Source: Rhodospirillales bacterium (GTDB taxonomy: Bacteria > Pseudomonadota > Alphaproteobacteria > Rhodospirillales > Defluviicoccaceae). Taken from it: a DNA stretch of 64,000 bases. Made by a program: the position numbers and the translations under genes. Below the pieces are notes generated by a model. The model made no database searches and was not told the origin of the DNA. It worked only from the letters and a program-made list of their open reading frames with translations. How positions within the stretch are numbered: position 1 is the first letter of the stretch; each line of letters starts with the position of its first letter. The stretch covers positions 124,001 through 188,000 of the forward strand of contig JADJRE010000008.1 of assembly GCA_016712375.1 (NCBI GenBank), given 5' to 3'. Of this stretch, positions 1 through 8,565 are shown piece after piece.

Positions 1-1665
1 GCCGTCATTCCCGAGCGTCGATCCTTGACAATGCCGAGCACCGCGCCGTCGCGTTCGACTGTGATGACAGTCCGGCCATCGGCATACTGGTCACAGTCGT
101 TGTTTGTGGTGGGGACAATGAAGTCGGCGGTTCTCCAGTCGTAGGTTATCTCTAGGTACGGAATATCCAATTTGTCTAGCGCCCGCGGCGCGTTGCACAC
201 GGCGACGGTATAAGTGCGGGAAGGAGTCTTTCCGTTATATTCAGCGCGAATTTTTCGATCGAGCTGTTCGATGGCCTCGGGGAGGAAATTCGACCAGTAA
301 TCCATTTCGTAATTTCGATAGGCGCCGGCCGGCCCTCCAATCAATGCGTTGAAGTAGACATACTCATGCGGATGCAGATCGATCATCGTCGTCAGCTCAC
401 GAGCGGCCGCGCCGACGAGGAGAATGGCGAACGCCGCGCGGATCCAGCGTGGCCGTCGTTCGGTTGCGCACCAAAGTCGATCAAGCCCGAGTGCAGCCAG
501 CGCAAATAATGGCGGCATCAGAAAGAAGAAGTGCCGCATGCCATTGTAGATCGCCGGCCGAGCGGCGAACACATAGGCAAGCGGCACCATCACCGACAAG
601 GCGACTGTCATTACTGATAGCGATCGCTTGAGGTCGGAAGAAGATCGGCGGCGCCACACCGCAGCCGTGCCAAAGCCAATCGCCAGCAGGATGCCCAGCA
701 GAACGACCTCGGGCACCTTGATCGCCAGGTAAGACGGCAAATATGTCCACGGCAGGTCGTCGGCGCGGTAGGAGGTCCCATCGAATTCCGTCCGAAATGG
801 CCATTCGGTCAATTTCGCGAGGGCTTCGAGCGGGTTAAGCGGCGCGTGAACCGACCATGGCCAGAAGAACGCCATCAGGAGGTAGGCGATCGGAATAGCT
901 GGCAGTAGTGCGAAACAGGCGGCGGCGCCTTCGCTTCTGGCCTTTTTCCATCCGTACCAATGCGCGGTAAGAGCGATATAGGCGAACACGGCCGCGCCGA
1001 GGTAGACCAGCGCAAGCACGCCGCCGAATCTCTGCCCAAGGGTCAATCCGGCGACGATTCCTGAACAAGACGACGTGGCTGACGTGCGGGCGCGGCAGGC
1101 GATCCACGATCAGGCAGGTCAGGTACAGCAGCCACGTCATCCCCACGGCGAACGGGATGTCCTTGGTGTTGTTGAACATTGCGCCGTACCACGACGCAGT
1201 TAGCGCGAGCATGGCTGCGGCGATAAAGCCGACGCGCGGTCCTCCGATCTGGCGCGCCAGCTGTCGGATACCGACGATGCCGAGAACACCAACCAGTCCA
1301 CAAAGAAGGTGGCGGGTGTCATACGTCTCGAACGGTAGGATGTGCTGTAGGGCGACGGCGACCATGTCAAACAGGCCGCCGTAGAGGTAGAGGTTCTCAA
1401 AATCGAACGCCGAGCGGTCGGCAAATCCCGACAGATAGAAGGCCCACAGCTTCTCGCCGTAAACCTGCTGCACATATTCGTCGGTGGTGATGCCGTAGTC
1501 CCGAAAGGTCAGCGCTACCAGTCCGGCAAGCACGGCGAACAGGACGAACGCCAGACGGTCCCACAGCCGGCCGTCGGAAGGATCGGCTAACCGGCTCAGG
1601 GCTGCGACGAGGCGTCGTCGCGCAGGGTCGATGACTTTCCAGAAGCGAGGCGAGGCTGGGGGCAC
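1..1665 (-). CDS. GT-C type membrane glycosyltransferase (GT39/PMT-like), partial and frameshifted
   Basis: Polytopic membrane protein that runs off the left window edge, so its C-terminus is missing. The N-terminal half has a cytoplasmic start, a first membrane helix near residues 37-55 and then a short acidic motif, GITTDEY, of the kind found after TM1 in lipid-phosphosugar-dependent GT-C transferases. Several hydrophobic helices follow. The frame changes near position 1060: the first part ends at VVLFRN, and the adjacent frame picks up GIVAGLTLGQ and continues open to position 1 with further helices (e.g. LLPAIPIAYLLMAFFW). Such enzymes add sugars to lipid carriers or proteins from the periplasmic side, which fits the polysaccharide genes nearby. 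Donor and acceptor cannot be inferred. Confidence 0.7.
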
Positions 1666-1879
1666 GGAGCCGTCTGAATGTGGTTGTTGCCGTTGTGAAA
1701 CGCTACGCTCGACGTGCCGATCGCACTCGTCCGCTGCCGATCGTCCGGTCGCGGGATTATTGCCTCATCCCGATCGCCGCGGAAAGGCCGAAATAGCCTC
1801 ATGGGGAGAGGTGGACGGTTGATCGCAGCGAACGAAGCCCTCCCAGCCCGTTGGCGAAGTCCGGCGACTTTGACTCCAT

Positions 1880-3310
1880 GGGTTGATCAGGGATTTGGGG
1901 ATTGCGTCGGATGGCGCTGGGTCGGCAGGGGGATCGGCAAGGCGATCTGCTGGTAACGTGGCGGGAGATGCCGCGCTCGCCGGGGCACGTTTTCTACGAT
2001 CGGCTTCAGCGGGTGCTGATCGGGCCGAGTTCGACTCCTTCGCGGAGGCGACCTGCAAGCCGCACTACGCGGCGAAGATGGGCGCTCCGTCGGTTCCGCC
2101 CGGCCGGTACTTCCGGATGCACATGGTGGGTTACTTCGAGGGCATCGACTCCGAGCGTGGGATCGAGTGGCGCTGTGCGGACTCGCTGTCGCTCAGGGAA
2201 TTTCTGCGGCTGCGGACGACCGAGCGGGTGCCGGATCATTCGTGGCTGTCGAAGACTCGCTCGCGCCTGCCGCACGAGGTCCACGAGCAGGTGTTCGGCT
2301 GGGTGCTGGCGCTGATCGCCGAGCGCGGCCTGGTGAAAGCCGAACGGATCGGCGTCGACGCCTCGACGATGGAGGCGAACGCCGCGCTCAGGACGATCGT
2401 GCGCCGGGTCTCGGGCGAGACCTACCGGGAGATGCTGAAGCGGATGGCCAAGGCGAGCGGCATCGAGACGCCGTCCACCGACGATCTTGTTCGCATCGGA
2501 TCGCGCACGCAAGGGCAAGAAGCTGTCCAACGCGGACTGGGTGAGCGGGACCGATCCCGAGGCGAACATCGCCAGGATGAAGGACGGCACCACGCATCTC
2601 GCCTACAAGCCGGAACACGCCGTCGATCTCGACACCGGCGCCGTGGTCGCGGCCGAGATCCACCCGGCGGACCAAGGCGACACGGCGACGTTGTCCGCCA
2701 CGTTGCGGGCGGCGGCGGCGAACCTGGCTTCTGTCGATCGCGCGCCTTCGACGGCCGAGACGGCCGAACTCATCGCCGACAGGGGTTACCGCTCCCGGGC
2801 GCTGCTGAAAGACCTCGACGGCGGCGTCTGGAAGACGCGCATCGCCGAGCCGCAGCGCACGGCATTCCTGCGCTGGCACGGCGACACCGAGGCAAGGGAC
2901 GCCGTCTATGCCAACCGCAACCGCTTGCGCTCGGCGGTCGGCAAGCAGAGCATGCGGCGACGGGTGGAGATCGTCGAACGATCGTTCGCTCACAACCTGG
3001 AGCGCGGCGGCATGCGGCGGACCTGGCTGCGCGGCCGGGAAAACGTCCACCACCTCGCCGGCCACAACCTCGGCATCATGATGCGCCTGCTGATCGGCGC
3101 CGGAACCCCGAAAGAGGCCGCCGCCCGCGGCCGGGCATTGCTGCTCGTCCATTACCGCGCCGACACCCTGGCGATCGTCGTTCTCTTCCTCGACGAACCC
3201 GGCCCCGGCATCCTCATGCTCACCGGCACCGCCAAGCCGACATGATCAAACCGCCCACATCGTCAACGGCTGCTAAGTCCCGTCGGCGTTGCAATCCCGC
3301 CATCAACCTG
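1880..3310 (+). mobile_element. Insertion sequence, IS5/IS1182-like, about 1.43 kb
   Basis: One transposase gene flanked by imperfect inverted repeats. The left end near 1881 reads GGTTGAT...GGGATTGC; the right end, read inward on the minus strand from 3310, starts CAGGTTGATGGCGGGATTGC (3291-3310). The shared core is GGTTGAT plus GGGATTGC. The element lies between two polysaccharide genes. Its right end stops about 18 bases short of the stop codon of the GT2 gene, so that gene appears intact. I could not identify a target-site duplication with confidence. Confidence 0.65.
1911..3245 (+). CDS. DDE transposase of an IS5/IS1182-like element (two frameshifts)
   Basis: Starts at ATG 1911 (MALGRQGDRQGDLLVTW). 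The frame shifts near 2028 and again near 2505, where DDLVR passes to the KGKKLSNADWVS frame. The N-terminal part is of the DUF772 type (PPGRYFRMHMVGYFEGIDSE). The core has the first catalytic Asp region (GVDASTMEANAA), then HAVDLDTGAVVAAEIHPAD and ADRGYRSR. The C-terminal part carries ERSFAHNLERGGMRRTWLRG. Compared with relatives I know, four to five residues seem to be missing between RENVH and HLAGHNLG. With two shifts the copy as read is inactive, but the shifts may be sequencing errors, as elsewhere in the window. Confidence 0.8.
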
Positions 3311-3328
3311 CCAGGGAAACCGCCTCAA

Positions 3329-4179
3329 TTAGCGGCTGATCCAGCCAAGGCCTCTGCCAGTGAGGACCCGCAGCCGATATAAGCTTCGGTCGATCTGCCC
3401 ACGCCCCAGGAAAACTAACGCGCCCGCAAGCGGCCGCCCAAAATGACCGAACGCCTCAAGCAGCGAGTAGTGGTGCTTCGCCAGCACGCGGCCAAGACCG
3501 CGAGCATAGGCATACTGGCGATCGCGCGCGCGGCGCGAGTATTCGACGATCTTCTCGGCGTGGTGGACAAAGATCTCCGGCGTGTAGACGACGTCTTGTT
3601 CCCGCGCCAGTGCGCGCAGCAGAAAATCCGTCTCCTCGCCGCTGCCCCAGGGGGTCCCGGCGCCGACGCCCAGCGAGTCGTCGAACGGGCCGGCGGCGGC
3701 AAGGCGCTGGCGCGGGCGAAAATGGTGTAGGATATGCCCATGCGTAACACGTTGCGGCGATCGGCACGGACCACGTGGTCGAGCCAGCGGCCCTGTGTGT
3801 CGCGCATCCGGTCATCAACAGAGCGGCCCGAGACGACGTCCCAATCAGGGTTCGCTTCGAACAGCCGTAGGACGGTGGCGAGAACATCGTCGGGATACCA
3901 GCAATCGTCGTCCGGAAACGCGACGATGCGCCCGCGGGCGAGGGGAATGCCGGCATTGCGGCCGCGCGAAATGCCACCGCTGCTGCGCACCCGGCGCAGC
4001 GGAAAGCGAGCTTCGTACGGCCGCAGGATTGGCGTCAGCCGATCGTCGCTATTCTGGTCGGAGACAATCAGCTCGAAGCTGCGCTCGCTCTGCGCATCGA
4101 GGCTGCGCAGGAATCGTGCCAACTCCTCCGTCCTGTCTTTCGTCGACAGCACCAGCGAGAACGCGGGGACGATGCTCAT
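3329..4179 (-). CDS. Family 2 glycosyltransferase (frameshifted)
   Basis: GT-A fold, inverting glycosyltransferase. The N-terminus (FSLVLSTKDRTEELARFL) is a typical GT2 nucleotide-binding start. GGISRGRNAG and the DxD-type motif FPDDDCWYPDD follow, then the acceptor-side motif GSGEETDFLLRAL. The frame changes near 3695: after ARASAL the reading passes to AAGPFDDSLGVGAGTPWGSGEE and continues open to a TAA at 3329-3331, ending in a basic tail (YRLRVLTGRGLGWISR). Start chosen at ATG 4179; another ATG lies 9 bases upstream. It probably adds one sugar of the polysaccharide repeat unit. Confidence 0.75.
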
Positions 4180-4549
4180 AGCCACCATCCGCCAGTGCTG
4201 GGAGAGCGATTGCCCATTTTCCAGGTCCTTTGTCTTCCGCGCGTTCTGGTCCGCTGGCCGGACAGGTGGTTGAACAGGTGATGCAATCCGGCCGGCGCTG
4301 ATGAACCCGAGCGCCGTCGCTCGTCAATGGCGAGGCGCGCGCCCGAGCCAATCAATAAGGCCTCGGTCCTATCGTGTCGGTGAGGACCATCACATGCGGC
4401 GCGCTACGGCACCTGCTAAAAGCTTCATCGCAGCTTACGCCGACGCCCTCGTCGGTTCCCAAGCCCACAAATGATCACTCATGCCGCATCAAAGCCTAAC
4501 CAGGGCAATGTCCATTGGGAGCGCATCGCGTGAAGGCACCGGAGGCGGG
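4180..4549. other. Divergent intergenic region between GT2 and flippase genes
   Basis: About 370 bases between two divergently oriented polysaccharide genes, so promoters for both should lie here. No convincing -35/-10 pair, RNA gene or operator was recognised. The only structure seen is a weak inverted repeat (GTCCT...AGGAC) near 4367-4386. In-frame ATGs at 4481 and 4508 are alternative, less likely starts for the flippase. Confidence 0.4.
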
Positions 4550-5936
4550 ATGAAGACGATGGCGGGGTTCGCCGGGTTGCTGCTGTCGAGCGCACGCAGA
4601 CTGCTGGGCGATCAACGTCATAGCCGCCACCTTCTGCGCGGCTCGATGCTGGTGATGGCCACGCAGATCGCGGGAATTGGCCTCGCCTACGCAATGCAGG
4701 TGGCGGTGGCGCGAACCGCCGGGGTGTTCGAATTCGGCTTGTTCGCCTATGCATGGACGTGGATGAACCTGATCTTTCTCGTCGCCGCGTTTGGTCTGAA
4801 CGAGGCGGCGCTGCGGCTGTTGCCGACCTACGCGTCGCAGGGCGACTGGCCGAAGCTACGGGGCCTTGTGATGCACGGTCCGCTGATTGTGCTGGGGGCG
4901 GCTGGAATAGGCGCCCTTGTGGCAACCGGCGCTATGCAGCTGCTCGGGGACCGTGTTGGCGAGCATTATCGGCTACCGCTGCTGCTGACCTTCGCGGCTG
5001 CGCCCGTGATTGGCCTGCTGGCGTTCCTGCAGGGGGTCGGACGGGCGCTTGGCGGAGCACTACTGGCCTTCCTGCCACGCACGATAGGGCTGCCGACGCT
5101 GGTGCTGCTCGCGGTAGCGGTAATGCTTGCTGCGGGGGTCGTTCCGGTCGCGACGACACTGGTCGCAGTGACCGTCGCCGCCGCCGCAGCACTGGCGCTG
5201 CTGCAATGGCTGCTGCTGGTCCGCCGCGCCTTGCCACCGGACGCGCGCGGCGTCGACGCGGCCACTCCGCTGCGCGATTGGCTGCGTCTCGCCTTGCCGT
5301 GCCTGTTCATCGCCGTCTGCTTCGGTCTGCTGACCCACTGCGACCTGTTGATGGTGGGCTTCTTTCATGTCGGCCGAAGACGTCGCGGTCTACCAGGCCG
5401 CGTCTCGAACTGCGGCCCTGATCTCGTTTCCGCTGTTCGCGATGAACGCTCTTGTCGCCCCTCTCATCGCGCGGCTGCACGCCGAGAGGAAGATGGCCCA
5501 GTTGCAGCGGACTGTAACCTTGGCGACGCAGGTGGTGTTCTGGCCGTCGCTGCTGGGGGCGCTGCTGGCAATCGGTGCAGGGCCATGGATACTGGCGATC
5601 TTCGGCCCCGGTTTCCCCGCTGGGCACACCGTGCTCGCCATCCTGGTCCTCGGCCACCTCGTCAACGTCGCCGTCGGCCCGGTTTCCTACCTGATGACGA
5701 TGACTGGCAACCAGGGCGGCTGTGCCGTCGTCTGGGCGGCAACGGTGGTCGTTCAGCTCGCCGCCAGCTTGTACCTTATCCCGCACTGGGGGATCGTCGG
5801 CGCGGCGCTCAGTACGGCGCTGGCCACCATCGTGCTCGGCATCGCCCTGACCGTCCTTGTCCGGCGCCGCCTGGAAATTAGCGCCGATGCGCTGGCTCCC
5901 GTGTGGCGGACCCTGGCCCGCGCCGCCCGGTCATGA
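4550..5936 (+). CDS. Polysaccharide flippase (Wzx/MATE-like), one frameshift
   Basis: Polytopic inner-membrane protein that would flip lipid-linked repeat units to the periplasm. The first part has the usual N-terminal signature (RGSMLVMATQIAGIGLAYAMQ) and helices through residue ~265. At about 5368 the frame slips in a TTT run: MVGFF is followed by MSAEDVAVYQAASRTA in the next frame, which then runs to the stop at 5936 with six more helices (e.g. ISFPLFAMNALVAPLIA). Joined, the protein is ~460 aa with 12-14 helices, normal for the family. The start at 4550 follows a GGAGG. It ends 46 bases before the next gene, in the same direction. Confidence 0.82.
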
Positions 5937-5982
5937 ACCTGACATCGCGTCCGATGCACCTTTTCATCCAGGCTGGCGAGGC

Positions 5983-7113
5983 ATGATGCCCACCATCTAT
6001 ATCAATGGCCGTTTTCTGACCCAGAAGATGACCGGCCAGCAGCGCTTCTCCTGCGAGCTGGTCACAGCGCTAGACCGCCGATTGCAGGCCGGCTGGCATG
6101 GCAGTGATGATCCGCGCGTCGTCCTGCTGGTGCCGGCGGCGGCAGCGCCAGAGTCGACGCTCGATCTGCGCCGCATCGAGCTGCGACGGGTTGGACGGCT
6201 ACGCGGCCACGCCTGGGACCAGATCGACCTCGCGCGGCACGCCGCCGGCGGTGTCCTGGTCAGTCTGTGCGGCACCGGGCCGCTGGCGCATCTGCGCCAT
6301 ATCGTCACCATTCATGACGCGGCGCCGTTCGCCAACCCGCATAACTTTACCCCGGCCTTCCGCCGTGCCTACGGTGTGCTGATACCGACATTGGCGAAGC
6401 TGGCGCGGCGCGTTCTAACCGTTTCCGACTTCTCGAAGGCGGAGATAGCGCACTACTGCGGCATCGACGCCGGCAAGATCGAGGTTGTTGGCAATGGCGC
6501 CGATCACATCCTGCGCGCCCCCGCCGACGCCGCGGTGCTTGACAACTACGGGCTGGCCGGTCGTCGCTACGTGCTCGCCGTCGGCAGCCTGAGTATCAAC
6601 AAGAACTTCGGCCTGGTGGTCGACGCGTTCAACCGCTTGCAGCGCGACGATCTGGTACTCGCCGTCGCCGGCGGCCAGAATGCCGGCGTCTTCGCCCGCT
6701 ACCCGCTGCGTGAAACGGCGAACGTCGTCCGCCTCGGCTACGTTTCCGATCCAGCGCTGCGAGCGCTCTACGAGAACGCTCTGTGTTTTGTCCTGCCGTC
6801 GCTGTACGAGGGCTTCGGCATTCCGCCGGTGGAAGCGATGCTCTGCGGCTGCCCGACGATCATCTCGACCGCGCCGGCACTGGTCGAAATCAGCAGCGAC
6901 GGCGCGCTGGTCTGCGATCCGCACGATCCGGACGCGTTGGCGGAACTGATCGGCCGGCTCGCCGACGACGACGGGCTGCGCAGACAGATGCGGGAACGAG
7001 GTCTCACCCGCGGCCGCCGCTTCACCTGGGAGGCCTCAGCCGAGCGGCTGGCGGCGGTGCTGCATGGGTTTGGTCACGAACAGCCGCTGCCGGCGGTCGG
7101 CCGCCCCGCCTGA
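5983..7113 (+). CDS. Family 4 glycosyltransferase (GT-B)
   Basis: Retaining glycosyltransferase of 376 aa. The N-terminal half has NGRFLTQKMTGQQRFSCEL, typical of the mannosyl/rhamnosyl-type GT4 enzymes of capsule clusters. VTIHDAAPF and VSDFSKAEIAHYCGI follow. The C-terminal Rossmann half has AVGSLSINKNFGLVVDAF and the nucleotide-sugar signature PSLYEGFGIPPVEAMLCGCP, with the conserved E-x7-E pair. Start is the first of two adjacent ATGs (5983/5986); the open frame extends upstream into the flippase gene, but that part has no family resemblance. It likely builds the repeat unit on the cytoplasmic face. Confidence 0.88.
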   Translation: MMPTIYINGRFLTQKMTGQQRFSCELVTALDRRLQAGWHGSDDPRVVLLVPAAAAPESTLDLRRIELRRVGRLRGHAWDQIDLARHAAGGVLVSLCGTGPLAHLRHIVTIHDAAPFANPHNFTPAFRRAYGVLIPTLAKLARRVLTVSDFSKAEIAHYCGIDAGKIEVVGNGADHILRAPADAAVLDNYGLAGRRYVLAVGSLSINKNFGLVVDAFNRLQRDDLVLAVAGGQNAGVFARYPLRETANVVRLGYVSDPALRALYENALCFVLPSLYEGFGIPPVEAMLCGCPTIISTAPALVEISSDGALVCDPHDPDALAELIGRLADDDGLRRQMRERGLTRGRRFTWEASAERLAAVLHGFGHEQPLPAVGRPA

Positions 7114-7271
7114 TCACAGGCCGCGGCCAACTACACGCTTGGTCATTGTCGGCCAACACCCGCACTCCGCCAATCATCCCGCCGTTGCCGTTGGCTGCGC
7201 AGACTCCGCGTCGGCTCCGGATAATGCGATGGCACAGCGTCGTGAAAGGGCGGAGCGACCGTTGCACCGCA

Positions 7272-8564
7272 TCAATTCTCGACGCGCCGTTCAACCTCCC
7301 ACCCGAGGTTGGCGAAGCTGTTCGCCTCGATAACGATCGCCGTCTGGTCCAGCGCGTTCGCGCACAGGATGCGGACGCCGAAGCCGCGGCCCTGATGGCC
7401 GTGGATCAGCTCGGGGTCGGTCCAACCATCGGCGGTGAATAGCCGCCGCTCGCCCCGATGCGCCCCGAGCCGCCAGTCGGAGTAGCGGACGCCCAGGCCG
7501 GATGGCTTGTACTTGGCGACGACGTTGCTGGTGATCCGCACGCTGTCCGGCCGCCCGCCCGGGTCGTAGAGGAAGATGCCGGTACCGACGTCGCCCTGGC
7601 CGGGAAGATAGTCGTTCTGCAGCACCTCGGAGATGATGTTGCCTGCAACGACGACGCAGCGGTGAACGACGTTGCCCTCGTGCCAGAACGGATCGCGGCC
7701 CAGATAGATGCCGTAGTTGTTGGGGCTAACGATCTGGTTGTGGACGATCGTTACCTCCCGGCCACCGAGCACCTTGATACCGTTGGCCTGCAGGATTTGG
7801 TTGTGGGCGATCAGCGTCGCCCAGCGCTGGCCCTCGTCGTGAGCGTCGCGCGGAACGTGCACGGCGATGGCGTCGTCCCAGCAATGCTGGATGGTGCAGT
7901 TGATCACCTTAACGAACCGCGAGCCTGTCAGGTTGATTGCGTCCCGTGCCGACCGGCGGATCAGGCAGCCGTCCACCAGCACCTCGTCACAATCGTCGGC
8001 GGTGAAGGTCATGTTGCGGAAACCTTCGGCGATCAACTCGCTCAGCATCACCCGATGGTAGCCCCGCACAGCAATACACCGGGCGCCATCGCCGCCCATC
8101 GAAGGCCGCCGGTCCCAGTCGCCGACAAAATGCAGGCGGCGGAACGTCAGCATCGGCAATCGCATCTGCTGCCTGTCGCTTGCGATTTCGCCCGAGAACA
8201 GTCGGAACTCACGGTCCGGGGTGGCCTTGCGCAATATCGCGCCGCCCACCCCCTCGATGTGCAGAGAAGCAACGTCGGGCAGAGCGAGTTCGCGGGAGAG
8301 GACGTGCTCCCCGCTGGCCCGCAGCGTGCCGCCGCCGGCGGCGGCGATGCCGAGTAAAGCCTGCTCCCACCAGGCGGTGGTGTCGGTGCCATCGCCGTGG
8401 ATCGTCCACAGGCTGCCCGCCGGCGGGGCGCCGAAGACCACGCCGCCGCCGCTCGCCGGCTCCGCCGCCGCCGCTGGCATTATCGGCAGGAGCAGACCAG
8501 AAGCGACGGCGCCGGTGGACAGCACGCCACGGCGGGAGAGTCGCCGCATCGGCCGACGCGGCAC
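7272..8564 (-). CDS. Tat-exported right-handed parallel beta-helix protein
   Basis: 430 aa. The N-terminus has a twin-arginine signal (LSRRGVLSTG, then a hydrophobic stretch ending PAAAAE), so export of a folded protein is expected. The mature part starts with a glycan-lyase-like segment (DGTDTTAWWEQALLGIAAAGGGTL) and continues as short repeating strands (NLTGSRFVKVINCTIQHC, VTIVHNQIVSPNNYGIYLG) characteristic of pectate-lyase-like beta-helices. It sits just downstream of the Wzc-like gene with only 1 base between them, so the two are probably co-transcribed. A role in trimming or modifying the exported polysaccharide is an inference from context. It converges on the GT4 gene. Confidence 0.8.
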   Translation of the reverse strand: MPRRPMRRLSRRGVLSTGAVASGLLLPIMPAAAAEPASGGGVVFGAPPAGSLWTIHGDGTDTTAWWEQALLGIAAAGGGTLRASGEHVLSRELALPDVASLHIEGVGGAILRKATPDREFRLFSGEIASDRQQMRLPMLTFRRLHFVGDWDRRPSMGGDGARCIAVRGYHRVMLSELIAEGFRNMTFTADDCDEVLVDGCLIRRSARDAINLTGSRFVKVINCTIQHCWDDAIAVHVPRDAHDEGQRWATLIAHNQILQANGIKVLGGREVTIVHNQIVSPNNYGIYLGRDPFWHEGNVVHRCVVVAGNIISEVLQNDYLPGQGDVGTGIFLYDPGGRPDSVRITSNVVAKYKPSGLGVRYSDWRLGAHRGERRLFTADGWTDPELIHGHQGRGFGVRILCANALDQTAIVIEANSFANLGWEVERRVEN

Positions 8565-8565
8565 C

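Noticed and set aside
2006..3152. Reverse-strand open frames inside the transposase gene
   Set aside because: Shadow frames of the transposase; no ribosome site or recognisable domains.
3332..3347. CTGATCCAGCC stretch as right inverted repeat of the IS element
   Set aside because: It is the coding end of the GT2 gene (GWISR, stop). A better-matching IS end lies at 3291-3310.
7458..8357. 300-codon forward frame opposite the beta-helix gene
   Set aside because: Antisense shadow. The minus strand has a Tat signal, repeat structure and correct spacing to its neighbour.
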